From: Rhodocollybia butyracea
Taxonomy: Eukaryota; Basidiomycota; Agaricomycetes; Agaricales; Omphalotaceae
Length of the DNA stretch: 64,000 nucleotides
Direction: 5' to 3'
Assembly (NCBI GenBank): GCA_015501585.1
Contig: JADNRY010000216.1
Coordinates: forward strand, 39,682-103,681
Positions 11,519 to 21,480 of the stretch are shown here, one piece after another. The number at the start of each line of letters is the position of its first letter. The stretch's first letter is position 1. Under the pieces are notes generated by a model. The model searched no databases, had not been told where the DNA came from, and was given only the letters and a program-made list of their open reading frames with translations. The position numbers and the translations under genes are program-made.

Positions 11519-13072
11519 CTACGGACACAGGATACTGAGCAGTGCTTCGTTGGCAGCATCCTTGAGTGCATCACTGACATTTGGCATTTGAAGAATTGCC
11601 TGTGCAGCATCAAAGCGCCTCTTGTCCTTTTCCATGATCTGTTTCTCTTCATCCTGCTTTTTCTGATACTCCCATTGTTCAGCCTCTCGTTCCAACCGCT
11701 GTCTATCCATATCTCGTTGCGCCTTCTGCTCCTCTTCTTCACGCTGCTCTCGTTTTTGTTCCAACACTAGCCTTTCATCTTCCTGTGTAGACTCACGCAT
11801 CTCCTTTTCACGCAACAAAGCAAGTTGGATCTTCATTTGCGCAACGCTCTCATCAAGATACCCACTCTGTTTAGTCAGCAGCTCACTAGATGCTGCTGCG
11901 ACACTAGCTCCAGCACTCTTTGGGGTTTTTGAGTCCAGTTTCGGTGTTTTGGCAGGTTTTGGAACAGGTTTGGCCATGGATTTCGGAGCGGCTGGTGTAG
12001 CGAGAGTTTTTGTGGAAGGTACGTCAGAATCATATCCGAAATTTTCATCGTAATTCAGGATTTCTCGCCCAGGACTGGGTGGCCATTCGTTTGCACCTAG
12101 TTGAAAATTGTTGTCGTCATCATCAAATTGCATCTGCTGTGTTGGAATTCCAAGGTCCTGATCATTGCTGTCCAGTTGGTCTAGCTTGGCATCCTCATTG
12201 CTGTCCCCTCCATTTCCAGTGGGACTTTTATCATCTTCCGAGAGGTCACCATTTGAATGGCGTGGAATGGGACGGCTGACATTTGGACTTTCATGGTATC
12301 TAAGAACCAGGTTAGTCAATTCATAGGCTTAATTCTATGTTACTCACCGATTATTGAACAGCTGGAACCAGCCTTTCGAATACCATTTGTCAATCTCTTC
12401 AGCCTTCAGTGTACCAACTTCCTTTCCTGTTCTTTTTGCCCGAGCCAGTTGCTTACGGTACATTTTCATCTCCTCAGTGTCATTGTTTTTCCCATCTACA
12501 TCTTGCTCATCTCCATCTCCTCCTCCACCTGTTACTCCTTCAAATGCGCAGATATTCTTATAGACCCTGAATGAACGGTCCCATAGACCTGTCACGCTGT
12601 GGAAGGTCTTTTTAGGAAATAATTCTATGCCAATCTGTCAAACATTGAATGTCAGTATATATCTCGCCTTAGGTATGCATATAAATACCTTTTTAAGTGT
12701 TGCACTTTTAAACTTCCTTAGCTTCTCGAAGGTTTCATCCCTGTTCGGTGCAAGAAGCCGTTCATAAAACTGGCTTTTAGCACTGTCAGACCAACGTGTG
12801 CCTTCCTTTTCAACTTCAGTCTTCTTGCGCTTTTCTCCCTGCTGGCTGCTTCCTTGCTCTGAAGGCCGTTTATGAGACTTCGTAGGTGAAGGCTGAGTCG
12901 GAATGGAAACTAATGGCGGGCGTTCCAGTGGGACATAGGCCCTTGGGTTTGGAATAGCTGTATGTGTCGGATATCCAGGAAATGCTAGCCCTGGTGGGTG
13001 CACAAGAACTCCTTCCTCTGAATTTGGAGTTGCAGGATGTCTATATGGAGGAGTTAGATAGTAACCATACAT
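11519..13072 (-). CDS. Harbinger companion DNA-binding protein (Myb/SANT-like), intact
   Basis: Three exons join in frame: 13072-12689, 12634-12348 and 12299-11519, with GT...AG introns of 54 and 48 bp, giving about 483 residues. The N-terminus is proline-rich. A basic linker (KSHKRPSEQ, GEKRKKTEVEKEG) precedes a trihelix-like DNA-binding domain spanning exons 1 and 2, with TRWSDSAKSQFYERLL and FHSVTGLWDRSFRVYKN, three spaced Trp/aromatic positions as in SANT domains. Exon 3 is acidic, then a Lys/Pro/Ala linker, then a long charged coiled coil (MKIQLALLREKEMRES onward) ending DAANEALLSILCP. In PIF/Harbinger elements the second gene binds the element ends and recruits the transposase; that role here is inferred from the family. 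It converges on the transposase, with 53 bp between the stop codons. Confidence 0.88.
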
Positions 13073-13337
13073 ATAAGGGTGCCGAGCTGTTTGGCTTGCA
13101 GCAGGCGTCAGAGGATATTCTGGTCCCTTTGTGTATATTGTTTTTCAATGGGTAATTAAAATGCCTCAGAAATGAAATCATACCCAGTCATTATTACTTT
13201 TGGTACTGTCCATGCTCTAATGTGTGTAGGCGGCTCAACAGAGATTGAAAATGGTACGAAATAAATAAAAGGGTCGCGCCCTTCTAGTACCTACAGCCCG
13301 ATGCTCCGTAGTAGTCCCGGTCATTGCTCCGGCCAAG

Positions 13338-13419
13338 CATCAGGCGGCATCATTGGCCTCCCATTTGATTGAATCGTGAGCACTTGCGATTTTTGATGCA
13401 ATTAGAATTGAACAGCCCT
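13338..13419 (-). repeat. Harbinger right terminal inverted repeat
   Basis: Inverted partner of the left end; it ends ...GAACAGCCCT immediately before the second CTA target duplication. Confidence 0.85.
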
Positions 13420-13953
13420 CTAGAATGGCGCCGCTCTCGGGTCCAAATCACTTCCCATCCCACTGGCAGATCTACCGTTGTACCTGGGGTGCGCTACGGC
13501 TTTCCTGGCTCTCAACGCTCACTTTTAGACATGAGATGCCCTCTCGACCAGCACCTCACAAAATATTCTAGTGTGCAGTCAGTATCCTTTTTGAAGCTCA
13601 AAGATACAGGGGATTGGGGATACAGTGCAACCCAGTTTGAAAAGGCGCTCCGAAAATTTATAGCGCAGTTCCAGAATCCAGGGTGGTCACCTTGTCAAAT
13701 TGAGGAGATGGCAGTTTTTCTCGCTCTTCCTTTCCGAAGTGTTGCCGTCTGGCACAGAGTCAACTTTCGAAACAAAGAATTGTATGCTAACAAGACTCTT
13801 GATGTTGTTTCCTGCCATCCACGCCGCTATAATTCCCGCAACCAGGTCACCGAAACCTCTAATTTTGCGAATTTTGATGGTTACTCACCATTGATCACTC
13901 CATGTACATCCTCCTGCCCACATATTGGGAAATATAACACCTGGAGGGCGTAG
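13420..13953 (+). pseudogene. Plavaka-type transposase, C-terminal part
   Basis: From 13423 the frame reads EWRRSRVQI and continues to a stop at 13951-13953, through HPTGRSTVVPGVRYGF, KALRKFIAQFQNPGW and LPFRSVAVWHRVNF, which match the usual C-terminal region of Plavaka transposases (a late FIAQF and LPF-x-V-x-VWH block). The frame continues exactly from the codon CTA at 9912-9914 once the intervening element and one copy of its 3-bp target duplication are ignored. This proves that the two pieces were one gene. It carries no catalytic residues of its own. Confidence 0.88.
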
Positions 13954-15250
13954 CTAGTATACTACACTACTCAGATATGTATTCCAAACCTCAGACCTTG
14001 AGAGGCCATGCCATTACTGAGCCCAACTTCGACTCAACACCACCTGTATGTAATGATATATTTCCCTATTTGGACATACAGCTTTGACCTCCTCCGGCCT
14101 AGAGCTGGCAATTACAGCTTATTCTCTCCACAGAATGCTCTAATTTTGCTTCAGGTATATATATACTATGTAGAAATCATGTCTGTACCACTAGTATATC
14201 AAACATCCCTACCTTTACTTCGATTTTTTAAAGCACAGCCACAGTCCCAAACCTCGAAGCAGGGCCACTATTACACCACATACCAGCTTTAATTTCGCTC
14301 TAGGTACCTACTGTGCATCTATAAACACTGTGTAGACTGCTATTAGGTAGAATACCCATGCATAAACAAGCTTTTAGGCCGCTTTGCTGGCATTCTAAAT
14401 ATGGTAATAAAACAGCTTTGACCGCCGCTCTGGCTGTGATTTCGCTTCAGGGACCTCTGATATATCTAAAGACACTATGTACATCCCCATTAGCAAGGAT
14501 ATCTGCTGTACAAGCAGGCTTTTAGGCCGCTTTGCTGGCATTCCCAATTAGGCAGTGATGTACAGCTTTGACCGAAGGTAATCTAAATCTTTTCATTCAA
14601 TCCAACCCATTACGGTGCCCCATCCATCGAGGTACAGTGCTAAAATATCAATACACTATCCATAGCCTTTTTTGGGCTAGCTACCCATACAGAAACATCC
14701 CAATTAGGCTCGTAAATTGCCTATTTTAACGAAGCTATCTAAACCGGCAATCGGCGAGTCACATGACCCCATCAAATGTGTACCCGCGCCGCCGCTTTAG
14801 CCATAGCTTAATATGGCCAACTGTTATATTTCTAAATTTGGCTAAAACAGTTGTAATGTGACATGCAGATGCAAGCTTCATGTTACACACAGCGAAAAAT
14901 TCCCTAATTCAGTAATTTTTCAAAGGCCAGGCTGTGACATATACCACATTGCAATGCAGGCACATTTGCTGCAGTGGACAGAACCATCTTAAATTGCAAT
15001 GCAGGATGTGGCCACATCCATCTTACATTGCATTATGGGCTCCACATCGCCTTGTCCATTTGCTGATAGCCACATTTACTTTAATTTGAAGATGTAGGAT
15101 GGTTGCTCGTTTTGGAGAGCTGCAGATTTGGTACTAAACTTTATAATTGCTTATCCATTGCTTTCCCTTTATTTCTGAAATCTTTTCTTTGACAATTTTG
15201 TACTTTTTATTAATTCTCAAAATTATCCAATTGTGCAAAATTGCTCAAAC
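13954..15250. other. Gene-free stretch after Plavaka
   Basis: No coding sequence supported. It contains subterminal-type direct repeats (see the repeat at 14370-14543), three copies of CAGCTTTGACC (near 14080, 14410 and 14562), two copies of TTGCAATGCAGG (near 14950 and 14993), and increasing AT content toward 15250. It may be the 3' terminal region of the Plavaka element; I did not find its inverted-repeat ends. Confidence 0.5.
14370..14543. repeat. 26-bp direct repeat pair
   Basis: A perfect 26-bp sequence starting GCTTTTAGGCCGCTTTGCTG occurs at 14370-14395 and 14518-14543. Each copy is followed within about 30 bp by CAGCTTTGACCG. Paired repeats near a transposase 3' end are typical of subterminal transposase-binding sites, but no function is shown. 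Confidence 0.8.
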
Positions 15251-15257
15251 TTATGTT

Positions 15258-15377
15258 ATCTTAGCCGCCTTTTCCATATTTCGCGAATACTTAGGCGATC
15301 TTAGTTACCTTTTCCATATTTCGCGAAAACTTTGGTGATCTTAGTAGCATTTTCAGTATTTCAAGAAATTTTTTCAA
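15258..15377. repeat. Three tandem 40-bp repeats
   Basis: Units start with ATCTTAG at 15258, 15298 and 15338. The first two share CTTTTCCATATTTCGCGAA; the third is more diverged. The repeat is AT-rich and has no reading frame. Confidence 0.85.
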
Positions 15378-15390
15378 AATTATGGAATAT

Positions 15391-15710
15391 TTCGAGTGGG
15401 TGGTTTTCCTGATGATGGCTGCAATATGTGGGTTGGATATAGTAGTACAGTTGTTCAGTAGCAAACACGTACTTGTGCCCTGAGCACTGAGTTTGCCGCA
15501 TTCCTATGCTTATCCCACAGAACTTCTGCCTTCTTTACCATTTTGCCTGGAGAGTTGACCCCAAAGCAATGTTTTACGTCTTGGAACTGACTTGGGCCTT
15601 GCCTGCCTTGGCTAATACCGGTATAATATGTTTCATAATGGGGATCAACATATCCATTGCTGGGTCTATAGTAGTCTACCAAGGCATACATCAGGAAATA
15701 TGCTTCTAGC
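15391..15710 (-). pseudogene. Orphan exon of the modular secreted-protein family
   Basis: Encodes YYTGISQGRQGPSQFQDVKH and HRNAANSVLRAQV, the same module half as exons at 26.6-26.9 kb and 27.2-27.4 kb (consensus YYxGIxHGxxGPNQFEDxxxC). The flanking intron-like DNA (TGCAATATGTGGGTTGGATA near 15420) is shared with 26589 onward. No signal peptide or partner exons are adjacent, so it is a leftover piece of a duplicated gene. Confidence 0.75.
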
Positions 15711-16480
15711 CTATGCTTCCCTAGATGAGCCTCAGGGCACAGAGGCTGTCTAGACTCTAGAGTGCCCTATGTTGCCCTTACTGTTCCTTGGGAACCCTGG
15801 AGGAAGCTTGGAGTTTGCCTTGGATGAGCCTGCTGCCTGATGCTGCAGAGGCTCTTTTAAACTGCTTAGGAATCCCAGGTACTCTAGGTCTTCTATGTCT
15901 CCTGCTAGGAAAAGTCTGGGATGTTGAAACTAGATTCCTGCTTATGAGTTGTATCTAATCAGTAATGTGAGTCGACTAGATGCACTTGCTATACGATCAA
16001 TGAACTGTTGATATATGCTATGTTGAAGCTCACCCTCAAACACTAGATGCAGCCTCTACGCAGGTTCGTATAGATGTAGTCAATTATGTCATTCGCTATT
16101 AGTCTTATGATACATAGCTTGTACGCTGCCTTGCAGTACCTATGAACATTATCTGTAGAATTACCATACGGACTCCATCTTCTAGGGTACATTATGCACA
16201 TGTATATATGCACTCATACATTGTTATAGGGTTTATTGTATTCTGTAGTATAAATACTGTAGATATTTTCCTGTAACAATAACCAAGGATGCTACTACTC
16301 ATCTGGACACTTGTTCTGGTCTCAACAAGCTCTCTCACATCTCGTGTAAACACCCTTACACTCTAGGTGAGTGTGCTGTCAACCATTTGTTGACTGACCG
16401 CTGTTTCTACAGTCCCGAGTATGGTTTCTCAAGACTGTTGGTGTTTGGCTAATTTGCCAGGATCTGCTCTTAGAAAAATG
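15711..16480. other. Gene-free stretch, LTR-like
   Basis: No coding sequence. The segment from about 15923 (TGTTGAAACTAG) to about 16350 (ACACCCTTACA) has the look of a solo LTR, with TATAAATAC near 16250 and a short leader, but I could not find a target duplication. It separates the orphan module exon from the first full array copy. Confidence 0.35.
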
Positions 16481-16693
16481 GAGGCTCTGGTTGCCGCTCC
16501 TCCTGATCCCTTGAGAGACTGCCATTTAGCCAAGACAAAAATATATCATGCCTATTGAGAAGACCATAATATTAGTTTATTTATCAACAAGTTGTTTCAC
16601 TCCGGATATTGATTAACTAGTTGTACAAGTTAGTGCGAGCGGCTGGCAGAGTCCCTCACGAGGCATGTAGAGCTCGAGCCATCGTTCTGTCAG

Positions 16694-17368
16694 CTAGTCT
16701 TTTTGGTAAGTTCTGGTGATGCTCAACCAAACTTCTAGCACTAGCTTAGCATATATCAGTGGCCTCATCCTACTGAGGATCACAAAATGCTTTATAAAAT
16801 CGGCGCCCAATGAGGTAAATTCTTGTGTAGCGCCAGGGTAGGTATGCTGCAAGACAAGCTGCGGGCCAACCTGACGATAAATTGCCATATATCTCTGATT
16901 AACCTCCACGCCGGGACGCTTGTAATGTACGAAAACTACCAAAGGTAATATGAGGAACACAAAAAAAAATCACATTCAAGAGCAAGTACTCACCACTTGT
17001 CCCTGTCCACCCAAAACATGGGGTCTCAGTTGTACAGATTTGTGAGCCGTCAACCTTGAAATAAAGCCGGCAATTTTGATCAATTCTTGTCCATGGAGCC
17101 TCACGAAAGTCACAGTGATAGGTGGCTGCAATATTTAGGTTGGATCTAGTAGTACAATTACAAGTTCACAAATACTTACAGGAAGCGGCGGTGGTGGAAG
17201 CTGTCCTGGTGGGGGCGGCGTTTGTAGAATCGGCCGTAGATGCTGCACTTGGCTTGAAGACCCGGCTGCTTCTGAGTATTTGCCGTCTGGCACCGGCATC
17301 GGAGAACATACTGAAATTATGGAGCTAGCAATAAGGGCGAGCCTGAGAAGAAGAAGAGCAGAGCGCAT
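16694..17368 (-). pseudogene. Secreted-protein family member A (damaged)
   Basis: Exon 1 (17368-17180) encodes a typical signal peptide, MRSALLLLRLALIASSIISV, and a proline-rich linker (QTPPPPGQLPPPPLP). A 54-bp intron (17126-17179) precedes PITVTFVRLHGQE, equivalent to TMTFMTLQGQ in member B. An internal deletion then shifts the frame: RLYFKVDGSQ and the family signature PCFGWTG lie in a different frame. The last exon has NQRYMAIYRQ, LGADFIKHFV and an extended tail to 16694. The start was chosen because the signal peptide matches members B and C. Function unknown; secretion is predicted for an intact relative. Confidence 0.7.
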
Positions 17369-18023
17369 TTTCGTGATGGCTGTTGCAAGGGATCAAAAGG
17401 GATACAGATTTCCCAGAAAGCTGTACTTGAGTAGGGGACTGACCAGCAGAACTGCTAGAACATTTACATCCACAAGTTGCTTTTATTCTAGTGTAAAGGC
17501 CATATAGGAGATATGATTGATCGAAAGGACGTGGTATTCTAGCTGCTCATCAATACACCGGACTGTAGTCAACAACACTGTGTTTGTTCAACATGATCGA
17601 TTCACGGGAACAAGTTATGATGTAGTAAGTAGGCCATACACAGCTGTAAAATTTATTGTATTATCATACATCTTTATCTCTCAGGCTTGATACATACCAA
17701 GTCATAAGCCAACTTTGCCGCTTAATACTATGAAAACCTGACCGTTCATCTCTCTACCTTACACGTTAGCTGAGTGGGGGATAATAAGATTGAACACTAT
17801 GCAATTCTGCAACAAGGTAGCAGTTACTGATTCAAGCGATCAACTGCATTCATATCAAGTCAGTGTTGGTTGATCTCCGAGTTGCCGATAGAATAGAATA
17901 CTGAAGCAGACAGCTGTCCAAAGTTTCCCCTATCACAAGCGGTGCCAAGATCATTAACCACTGTAGTAAGACTCATGAGTGTGAAACGGAGATGTGGACT
18001 TTGTTTGGCCTCTATTAGTATCT

Positions 18024-18567
18024 ATTGCATGCATGCGACGCGATAGTGTATCATAATGTGAACTCAGTAAGTAATCTAAACCTCAGTAGTACACGAGTGT
18101 ACAACGACTCTGCATTGTGAAATATAAGTACCTGTGAACTCAGTAAGTAATCTAAACTATAAGTGAATATCAGTACGAAGAACACAAGTAAATAGACAAA
18201 TTAGCTTACCCTCAGTAGTACACGAGTGTACAACGACTGAGGGGAATAAAGAAAAGTATCGGAATATAAATAAAGTATCGATGCCGCCTCCCGAGGCGGC
18301 CTTTCAATGAGGCGAGTAAGTAAAGATCAAGGGACAAAGGTAAAGTATTTGCCTATAAGATAAAGAAAGGAAAAACTATCAGAGCGGAGAAATACCTCCC
18401 CTTATACCGGCAACGGGCCCGAGAAGCGGGACTCCTAATAGTAATGGGGGCGGTTCTAGCCTCAACACATAATGTCACTGTTACATTGAGCGAGAAAGTC
18501 TACTACTTTCCCGATTAGTTGAGGTTAGTAGTCTTTCTCTAGATTGATTTAACTTGTCAATAAGTAC
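18024..18567. repeat. Insertion unique to array copy R1, with internal repeats
   Basis: Relative to copies R2 and R3, about 545 bp are inserted between CTATTAGTATC and GCCCCTGTGAAAGACC. Inside, GTGAACTCAGTAAGTAATCT occurs twice (about 18058 and 18133), and so does CCTCAGTAGTACACGAGTGT (about 18081 and 18211). There is no reading frame; it may be a solo LTR or a non-autonomous element, but no clear ends were found. Confidence 0.55.
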
Positions 18568-18615
18568 GCCCCTGTGAAAGACCAGCTCGTGGTATAAGTA
18601 AGAGGTTAGAGCATT

Positions 18616-18790
18616 CAGTGTTGCCGCGGGTCGGTTCGAGAACCTACTGCACCGGGTTCGAACCCGAACCGAACCTAAGGTTCAGGTGCGGTTCGACAAC
18701 TTCTTTGAACCGAACCTCAAGGTTCAGGTGCAGGTTCGGGAAGTCTGTGAACCTGGGTTTGAGGTGCACCGAGGTTCGAACCTCCGAACC
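18616..18790 (+). repeat. Left subterminal GGTTCG-motif array of the hAT-like element
   Basis: Many copies of GGTTC(G/A) and its complement GAACC, including palindromic GGTTCGAACC, within 175 bp. The array is mirrored at about 21945-22094. Dense short motifs at both ends are typical transposase-binding clusters of hAT elements; binding is inferred. Confidence 0.75.
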
Positions 18791-19740
18791 CCATAGAATT
18801 TTTGGGTATAATTTTAGCACTGTGCACCAGGTATTTCAGGCCTTGTGTCTATTTTTCCTGGAGAACCAAATGTGAAGTGTTTCTCCTTGTCTCAGAATGC
18901 AATTATTTTCCTTGGGACAGTGTTTTTTTCATGCCTTGTAATCTTTTTTCTTGGCATGCTTGATCATCTGTAAAATCAGTGAACTTGCAACAGCTTGGCA
19001 CTCATAATATTAAGTGAAAAACTCCTTGAAAGTTGACTGCAGACCTGGTTGAGGCACACAAAGAAAGCTTCAGACAAGCTTCAGATATATAAGGCCATGC
19101 TAAACTCTACTGCAAAGCTTTGGGAGGGCCTAGAGGTGGGAAACACAAATACATCAGCAAAAGAGTAGGTTAACCGTATGCGGTGACAAGCGAAAACGAG
19201 GCCATACAAGCTGTGCATAGCTTGCAAGGTCGGCGGACCTTGTATGCGCTTGTTTTTACTGAATGGTCACAAGCGCATACAAGGTTCACAAGATTACAAG
19301 CTGATACAAGCCCTTACAAGCCCTACAGCCATTACAAGGCATAGCAGGGCCCTTTTACCTTAAGTGCCTATACTGAGCAATTTATGGGCAGTACTTTTCG
19401 TCTACTATTCATGATGAGGTGCATTTGAAATATGATTGATTACAACAGCGAGTGAGCAACAAGCAATGAGCGAAAAGTACAACAGTAAACAGCATTAACG
19501 AAAGAGTAAGACAAAGTCCATGGAAACGTGAGAGCGAGAGATACAGGCGTGAAAAAGTTCAAGAGGAAGAAGAGTAAAAGAAAATCCAATGGGAACGTGA
19601 GAGCAAAAATACAAAGTTCGAGCGCAACAAGTCCAATGCACAGTGTGATGCGAAGGTGGGATATGACCCGTATGTGATAAAGAAAAAGCTAGCATGAGGC
19701 GAAACTAAGTTAGGTGGCATCCGTGGCCAGTGTCGGCCGT

Positions 19741-20905
19741 GGGTGCTAAACGTCGTATGTGTCGTGCCTTTCATGCTGCGCGAATGATCGATGTAGTTGA
19801 AGGAGGAGCATGTGAGCCGTTTTGAGTGATTTTTCTTTGACGATGGCGCTATCTTGCCGCCCTTGAGGGTGACGGAATACCTTCCTAAAAGTAGTGGTGT
19901 AAGAGAGAGTAAGGCAATAGAAAGTGAGGACGTACTTGTTCCAGCCCTCCAACAAATGTACAACTCTCATCTTTGGGGTCGTCTTCAAAGCAATCCACAA
20001 TTTCCGAGTAGAGTTCCGCGTCGCTAAAGTCATCGTCGTTGCGGTTCCAAGTGTCACTGTAAGAGAGCGCAAAGCGGGCCTATGTAATCGAATCACTTAC
20101 AAGACAGAAGAACAGTAATCTGAACGCATACCTAGACAATGGCATATGCGATCTGACGACTGGTAACTTTGCATGCCATTCTTGACGGGAATGGACTTTT
20201 TGCTGAACCCTACCATTGAACGCAGAGCTGGCACCGAAGAAAATCGAGTTGAAAACCTACTAATTATCAGTTGAGTGAAGTGAGAAGTAAAAGGACGAAT
20301 CACCCGGTATAGAATAAAGCCTCGGAAGAGACCGTGCTCTGGGACCTTGAGATCATACATATCAAAGTTGTAGAGGAATGCTAGCCACTCGGATGCAGGC
20401 ATCGGAATTTGCGCTATTTGCAAAGAATCTATAACGAAAAACTCAGCATATATGCGATAAAACCAACTTTGAACAGTGATTTCCGATACTGCGTAAGAAT
20501 GATGAATCCGAGAGTGGATGGATAATTTCAACCACGACCCACTTTTGTCTTCTTGGCGCGTCTCGGGTCTTCAAATGGCATAGTTTCATAGTCGTGATCA
20601 ATGTTGTTTTTGTCGATGTAATCAAAGATGTGGTATTCACGAGCGGAATGAGCACTGCTGGCAATCTAAAGGCAAGAATTCAGCTGTGAATTGAAGAGAT
20701 AGCAATCAACGTACCGTCTCTCCAATGGTTCAGTATACAGAACCTGGCCCTTGAGCAATGCCTTACCAAACAGAATGCGGAGCTGTGGGCATATTTCACA
20801 AGTCTGAAGAGGAGTCCGACTCTTCTTTGGAGACTCGACGGCGCTTTGGTGGAGGATAAGTTACGGCGTTGGAACCAGAAGATTTTGCTGGCAGTTTTTT
20901 GGTCA
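19741..20905 (-). pseudogene. DUF6698-like gene, multi-exon, probably decayed
   Basis: Begins with ATG at about 20905 encoding MTKKLPAKSSGSN and a basic stretch (PPPKRRRVSKEE). Exon-like pieces follow: LRILFGKALLKGQVLYTEPL, AREYHIFDYIDKNNIDHDY, then MPASEWLAFLYNFDMYDLKV and PEHGLFRGFILYR, an intron, FNSIFFGASSAFNG, SDTWNRNDDDFSDAELYSEI, FEDDPKDES, and a WN-KVF end joined across an intron. This order (LLRGR-x-L, then a FFGPSSA-like motif, then a repeated E-x-FY/LYxxIVDxFED and WWN-x-VF) matches the DUF6698 family, very numerous in Agaricomycetes and of unknown function. Stops and frame changes between pieces suggest decay, but a complex intron pattern cannot be excluded. Confidence 0.55.
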
Positions 20906-21194
20906 TGATAGAGGTAACGAAAGAGAGAGCGCGAAAATCGCGTCGCATCATAGATCAGGTGACCTCGGACTTACCGAGATAAGATTAAAGGTAGCATAAG
21001 CGCTCATCACCGAGCTTATCCCATCTCATCGTTCAAGATTTTAAAGCTTTTTCTAACACCTAAGGACCCTGTGGACAAGTCGGTCTTGTACCGCTTGATA
21101 TATAGCTCATCTTTGCGCGACTACTAAGTAACATTCATACTTGGTTCGTAAGTACTGACATTTGTTATATAATTCACTCGTTTCCACCCGTTCC

Positions 21195-21480
21195 CACTTT
21201 TAAGGTCTTATTTGAGCATGTAAGAATCTCGCGGCTTGTCATACCCTGTATGGTCTCGTTTACACACGTAAGAATCCTGTGGCTTGTTGTACCTTGTATG
21301 GTCTCGTTTGCACATGTAAGAATCTGGCAGCTTGTAATGTTTCCACTGCTTGTTAGGCCTCGTTTACCCATGTAAGAATATCTTAGCTTATTATGGCTTG
21401 TAATCTCTTCACGCCTTGTATGACCTTATTTGAGCCTGTAAGAATCTCACCTCAGCTTGTTATGCCTTGTATTCTTCTCG
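21195..21480. repeat. Degenerate tandem repeats, about 60-bp unit
   Basis: About four or five units share CATGTAAGAATCT...GCTTGT...CTTGTATGGTCTCGTTT. The motif CTTGTA is in the opposite orientation to its copies at 19165-19345. Confidence 0.75.

Larger units (their letters stand above)
9915..13419. mobile_element. PIF/Harbinger DNA transposon, complete, nested in Plavaka
   Basis: The element is 3,505 bp and is flanked by the 3-bp duplication CTA (9912-9914 and 13420-13422). Its ends are inverted repeats of about 80 bp: the left end starts ATGGCTGTTCAATTCTAA and the reverse complement of the right end starts AGGGCTGTTCAATTCTAA. Similarity runs inward through CAAAAATCG and GATTCAATCAAATG to ATGCCGC...TGATGC. 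It holds the two usual Harbinger genes: a DDE transposase (plus strand, broken) and a Myb/SANT-like DNA-binding companion (minus strand, intact). It sits precisely between two codons of the Plavaka gene, so it inserted after Plavaka. Confidence 0.95.

Noticed and set aside
15258..15377. Possible CRISPR-like array (three 40-bp repeats)
   Set aside because: The repeats are directly tandem without spacers and the organism is a fungus.
18616..18875. Plus-strand frame rich in Arg/Glu/Asn words at the hAT-like left end
   Set aside because: Produced by the GGTTCG subterminal repeats; the same type of frame appears at the right end (21936-22136).
21174..21371. Minus-strand frame with repeated ILTCxNETIQG-type words
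   Set aside because: It is a translation of the 60-bp tandem DNA repeats; the unit drifts in length and the frame is not kept.
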